Below, piece after piece: positions 7,388-9,975 of a stretch of DNA of 9,975 nucleotides; positions within the stretch are counted from its first letter, which is position 1; the number at the start of each line of letters is the position of its first letter. This DNA is from an uncultured Bacilli bacterium (GTDB lineage: Bacteria > Bacillota_I > Bacilli_A > RFN20 > CAG-826). The translations under genes and the position numbers were made by a program. The stretch lies in the NCBI GenBank assembly GCA_934162685.1, contig CAKPJO010000051.1, forward strand, positions 1 to 9,975, given 5' to 3'. Below the pieces are notes generated by a model that ran no database searches, was not told where the DNA came from, and worked only from the letters and a program-made list of their open reading frames with translations.

Positions 7388-7397
7388 CTCCACCACC
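7388..7397 (-). promoter_or_regulatory. Ribosome binding site deciding the protease start
   Basis: On the minus strand GGTGGTGGAG ends three bases before ATG 7384. The alternative in-frame ATG at 7399 has only AGTAGAAAATAT upstream and would itself contain this purine-rich stretch as codons, so 7384 is preferred. That start also gives a clean lipoprotein signal peptide. Confidence 0.65.
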
Positions 7398-7413
7398 ATA
7401 TATTTTCTACTTA

Positions 7414-7442
7414 AGTATACTATAAATTTAATTTAAAGTCAT
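7414..7442 (-). promoter_or_regulatory. SigmaA-type promoter of the metalloprotease gene
   Basis: On the minus strand, -35 ATGACT (7442-7437, 4 of 6 matches to TTGACA) and -10 TATACT (7419-7414, 5 of 6 matches to TATAAT) are separated by exactly 17 bases. Transcription would begin near 7407, leaving a leader of about 22 bases before ATG 7384. The element sits in the 99-base divergent gap shared with the dacB-spmA-spmB operon. Confidence 0.6.
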
Positions 7443-7470
7443 TGATATATATCATAAATCATAAATTATT

Positions 7471-7477
7471 AAAGGTG
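7471..7477 (+). promoter_or_regulatory. Ribosome binding site deciding the dacB start
   Basis: AAAGGTG is six bases before ATG 7484. The frame can be extended to a TTG at 7442, but that would add residues unlike a signal peptide, has no ribosome site and would translate through this Shine-Dalgarno. Confidence 0.8.
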
Positions 7478-7483
7478 AAAAAG

Positions 7484-8497
7484 ATGAAATTATTATTGAA
7501 ATGTTTGTTGGCTTTTTGTACCTTGTTTTCCACAAAAACCATTTATGCGGAAGATAACATTTATGCCCGCTCCTACGTTGTTATGGAACAAAATAGTGGG
7601 AAACTTCTAGAAAGCAAAGACTGTAACTTAGTTAGAAGCGTGGCAAGTGTTTCTAAAATTATGACGGCAATTATGGCAATCGAAAGTAATGATTTGTTTA
7701 AAACAGTGGAGATTGGTGAAGAGATAAATAATGCTGTGGGAAGTTCACTTTATTTAGAACAAGGAACTAAAGTAGATATTATTGAATTGGTATATGGATT
7801 ATTGCTTAGAAGTGGTAATGATGCTGCACAAGCGATTGCTAAAAACATTGGAGGGACAGTGGATAACTTTGTTACTTTAATGAATAAAAAAGCATATGAA
7901 ATTGGTATGAAAAATACAATATTTTCTAATCCTAGTGGTTTAGATATGTTTGATGATGGAAATAAATCTACTAGTTATGATTTAGCGCTTTTAATGCGAT
8001 ATTGTATGGAAAATGCAGTATTTCGAGAAATAAGTGGAACAAAGCAATATAAATCACTCGTAAAAGGAGTATGGAGTAATAAACATAAGTTGATTCAAAA
8101 TTATGAATACGCAATTGGAGGAAAAACAGGATATACCAAAAAAGCGCGTCGCACTCTTATTACTAGTGCTAAAAAAGATAATTTGGAGTTAATAGTAGTG
8201 ACACTTGATTGCGGAGGGGATTTTGTATTTCATAAGCAAAAATTTGAAAAATATTTTGAAAATTACGTTTATATTCCTTTTTTAAAAAAGGGAACAAATT
8301 ATATTTTAAATTATGAATTAGTGACTAATAAAAATTATGGCATAGTTCTAAAAAAAGAAGAAGTAGAATTTGCTATTAAAATATATAAAATAAGTTCTAA
8401 AAATAATGATATACAAATGTACTTAGAACTACCAAATGGTCTAACTATTAATGTGGGGAGGGCGACTTTGTTGAATTATGCAGTCGTGAACAACTAA
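7484..8497 (+). CDS. dacB: Serine-type D-Ala-D-Ala carboxypeptidase (DacB/DacF-like PBP)
   Basis: This is a 337-residue low-molecular-weight penicillin-binding protein of peptidase family S11, which trims the terminal D-Ala from peptidoglycan stem peptides outside the membrane. A signal peptide (about 1-22) ends IYA before EDN. The three active-site motifs are complete: SVSK with nucleophile Ser55 and Lys58, SGN at 110-112, and KTG at 214-216. SNPSGLD (148-154) is also typical. It is somewhat shorter than B. subtilis DacB, and no C-terminal amphipathic anchor is obvious. The stop overlaps the spmA start by one base. The order carboxypeptidase-spmA-spmB equals the B. subtilis dacB operon, where the enzyme lowers cortex crosslinking. 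The symbol is chosen by that synteny; by sequence alone DacF or DacA cannot be excluded. A sporulation-sigma promoter is likely by homology but only weakly visible. Confidence 0.9.
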   Translation: MKLLLKCLLAFCTLFSTKTIYAEDNIYARSYVVMEQNSGKLLESKDCNLVRSVASVSKIMTAIMAIESNDLFKTVEIGEEINNAVGSSLYLEQGTKVDIIELVYGLLLRSGNDAAQAIAKNIGGTVDNFVTLMNKKAYEIGMKNTIFSNPSGLDMFDDGNKSTSYDLALLMRYCMENAVFREISGTKQYKSLVKGVWSNKHKLIQNYEYAIGGKTGYTKKARRTLITSAKKDNLELIVVTLDCGGDFVFHKQKFEKYFENYVYIPFLKKGTNYILNYELVTNKNYGIVLKKEEVEFAIKIYKISSKNNDIQMYLELPNGLTINVGRATLLNYAVVNN

Positions 8498-9093
8498 TGA
8501 ATAAAATTTGGATTTGGATTATTGTTATTTGCATATTTTATGGATTATTTACAGGTCGTTTTGATTTGATGGCTAATTCCATTTTGGCATTGCCTAATGA
8601 AGCTTTAGAACTTGTTTGTACTTTAGTATTTTCCGCATGCTTTTGGTCAGGGATTATGATGATATTATATGATTCTGGAGTAATTGATAAATTAGCTAAA
8701 TTACTTAATCCATTTCTAAGAAGAATAATGCCTAACTTAAATGATGCAGAAGCTTATAAATACGTAGCAATGAATATTGCAGCAAATATATTTGGCTTAG
8801 GATTTGCTGCAACTCCAGCGGGATTAAAAGCAATAAAAAGAATGAAAGAATTATCAAAGGAAGAAAATAAAGAAGTGGCCACTGACGAAATGGTTACATT
8901 TTTGGTGTTAAATACTGCTGGAGTAACTATCTTGCCAACAACAGTTATGGCTATTAGGCAAAGCTATGGCTCGAAAAATCCGGCGGATTTCTTATTATTA
9001 TCATTTATAGGCACATTAGCGTCTTGTATATTTGGTTTGTTGTTAGATAAATATTATCAAAAAAAAGCAAAAAAGAAGCGAAAAGGTGAATAA
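8497..9093 (+). CDS. spmA: Spore maturation protein SpmA
   Basis: This is a 198-residue membrane protein, close to the usual SpmA length. It belongs to the nucleoside-recognition/Gate domain family. The N-terminal hydrophobic segment MNKIWIWIIVICIFYGLFTGR and the conserved blocks VAMNIAANIFGLGFAATPAGLKA (90-112) and LNTAGVTILPTTVMAIR (138-154) identify it. Further hydrophobic segments lie near 35-57 and 165-183, and the tail is strongly basic. In B. subtilis SpmA and SpmB are required together for full dehydration of the spore core, and a transport role has been proposed from the fold. The start ATG shares one base with the dacB stop and has no good ribosome site of its own, so translation probably depends on dacB reading. 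Confidence 0.93.
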   Translation: MNKIWIWIIVICIFYGLFTGRFDLMANSILALPNEALELVCTLVFSACFWSGIMMILYDSGVIDKLAKLLNPFLRRIMPNLNDAEAYKYVAMNIAANIFGLGFAATPAGLKAIKRMKELSKEENKEVATDEMVTFLVLNTAGVTILPTTVMAIRQSYGSKNPADFLLLSFIGTLASCIFGLLLDKYYQKKAKKKRKGE

Positions 9094-9095
9094 GT

Positions 9096-9617
9096 ATGGA
9101 ACGATTATCACTTGTTTTTATTCCATTATTAGTTCTTTTTGCTGTTGGTTATAGTTTTGCAAAAAAGAACAATGCCTATAATTCTTTTATTAATGGCGTT
9201 AAAGATGGATTACCTTTATTTAAAGAATTATTTCCAACAATTATTGGAATGTTATTATGTGTGACTTTATTAAAATCATGTGGATTAATAGATGATATTA
9301 AACAATTATTAACATCACTTATTCCTCAATCAGAAGTAATTATAGATTTAACACCAATGATTTTGTTTCGCCCAATATCTGGATCTGCTTCTATAGCGTG
9401 TTTTGATACTATTTGTAAAACTTTAGGACCTGATTCTTTAACTGCTAAAATTGCCGCGACTATACAAGGATCAACAGATACGACAATTTATATTCTAGCC
9501 TTATATTTTGGAACAGTAAAAGTAACTAAATGGAAGCATGCATTAAAAACTGGCTTATTAACTGATTTAGTAGGCATAGTTATTGGGATAGTGTTAGCAA
9601 TAATATTTTTAAAATAA
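9096..9617 (+). CDS. spmB: Spore maturation protein SpmB
   Basis: This is a 173-residue integral membrane protein and the partner of SpmA, sharing the Gate/nucleoside-recognition fold. Hydrophobic segments occur at about 4-21, 45-60 and 155-172. The signature RPISGSAS (92-99) and GPDSLTAKIAATIQGSTDTTIY (111-132), followed by ILALYFG, are near-identical to the conserved core of the family. It follows spmA after two bases with AAAGGTGA (9082-9089) as a good ribosome site, in contrast to spmA, so the two proteins may not be made in equal amounts. Length is typical and no defects were seen. Its presence implies sporulation ancestry, although some non-sporulating relatives also keep spmAB. Confidence 0.94.
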   Translation: MERLSLVFIPLLVLFAVGYSFAKKNNAYNSFINGVKDGLPLFKELFPTIIGMLLCVTLLKSCGLIDDIKQLLTSLIPQSEVIIDLTPMILFRPISGSASIACFDTICKTLGPDSLTAKIAATIQGSTDTTIYILALYFGTVKVTKWKHALKTGLLTDLVGIVIGIVLAIIFLK

Positions 9618-9681
9618 TTGAAAAAAATTCAAATAAAATAATAGTTGTCATTCTTTATTAGGTAGAAAAGAGGAAGACACT

Positions 9682-9975
9682 ATGAAAAAAAGTTTGAAAT
9701 TTTTAATTCCATCAATGTTTGGCTTATTAGTAGCAGGATGTTCATTGGATGGAACAACACAAATAAATAAAGGAGACAATATTGAAACAAATAAAGCACG
9801 TTTAGACGCTGTAGCGGTTGATAGTTATACTACATCTATTATTCTTGATTCATTAGATGAAGTAAGCACATCAACTGATGTGGAAAATCCAGAAACATCT
9901 GAAAATCCAGAGAATCCAGATGAAACACCTAGTGAAAATGAAACAGTTGATGAAAATTTAGTAATTGTTAATAAC
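9682..9975 (+). CDS. Lipoprotein of unknown function, N-terminal 98 residues (cut by window edge)
   Basis: ATG 9682 is preceded by AGAGGAAG (9669-9676), and the frame stays open to the last base of the window. The product starts MKKSLKFLIPSMFGLLVAGC, a lipoprotein signal peptide with lipobox VAGC and lipidation at Cys20. Residues 66-92 are an acidic low-complexity stretch rich in Glu, Asn, Pro, Thr and Ser, with ENP recurring three times (ENPETS, ENPENP), which looks like a flexible spacer between the membrane anchor and a domain beyond the window. I do not recognise the protein. The 64-base gap after spmB shows TTGAAAAAAATTCAA but no clear promoter or terminator, so it may or may not belong to the dacB operon. 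Confidence 0.8.
   Translation, partial: MKKSLKFLIPSMFGLLVAGCSLDGTTQINKGDNIETNKARLDAVAVDSYTTSIILDSLDEVSTSTDVENPETSENPENPDETPSENETVDENLVIVNN

Noticed and set aside
7442..7483. TTG 7442 as the start of the carboxypeptidase gene
   Set aside because: The 14 added residues would run through the Shine-Dalgarno and displace the signal peptide from the N-terminus; ATG 7484 is well placed.
9618..9632. TTGAAAAAAATTCAA inverted repeat after spmB as a terminator or promoter
   Set aside because: The stem is five AT-rich pairs with no following T-run, and TTGAAA has no -10 hexamer at 16-18 bases, so neither call is supported.

Overview
The window is about 10 kb of AT-rich DNA from a low-GC Bacillota bacterium. 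Short Shine-Dalgarno spacing is used throughout. TGA is read as stop (parA ends in it) and tryptophan is encoded by TGG, so the genetic code is 11 and not the Mycoplasma code. A SufU/SufB-type Fe-S system, an mnmG-rsmG-parA-parB block and a dacB-spmA-spmB operon all fit a Bacilli/Erysipelotrichia-like lineage with sporulation ancestry. I cannot name the genus from the sequence.

Layout. Positions 1-5809 hold a tightly packed plus-strand run. It contains the end of sufU, sufB (Fe-S cluster assembly), mnmG (tRNA wobble-uridine modification), rsmG (16S rRNA m7G methylation), and parA and parB (chromosome partition). Every junction overlaps or is only a few bases long, apart from 38 bases before parA. 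Gene order from mnmG onward is the classic origin-proximal order of Bacillota. Two parts are missing: no noc lies between rsmG and parA, and sufB sits directly before mnmG where mnmE is usually found.

Positions 5849-7384 on the minus strand encode a large secreted lipoprotein with an M6-type HExxHxxGxxD metalloprotease centre. It converges on parB and is divergent from the next operon, with a good housekeeping-type promoter in the shared gap.

Positions 7484-9617 hold a three-gene operon: a D-Ala-D-Ala carboxypeptidase followed by spmA and spmB. This is the same order as the B. subtilis dacB-spmA-spmB operon, which acts in spore cortex formation and core dehydration. The window closes with the first 98 residues of a second, unrecognised lipoprotein.

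The most unusual element is the parB product. Its helix-turn-helix and C-terminal region look normal, but all three motifs that form the CTP-binding/hydrolysis pocket of known ParB proteins are replaced. No canonical palindromic parS site is visible. I saw no RNA genes, CRISPR arrays, insertion sequences or clear intrinsic terminators, and no gene-free stretch exceeds 300 bases.
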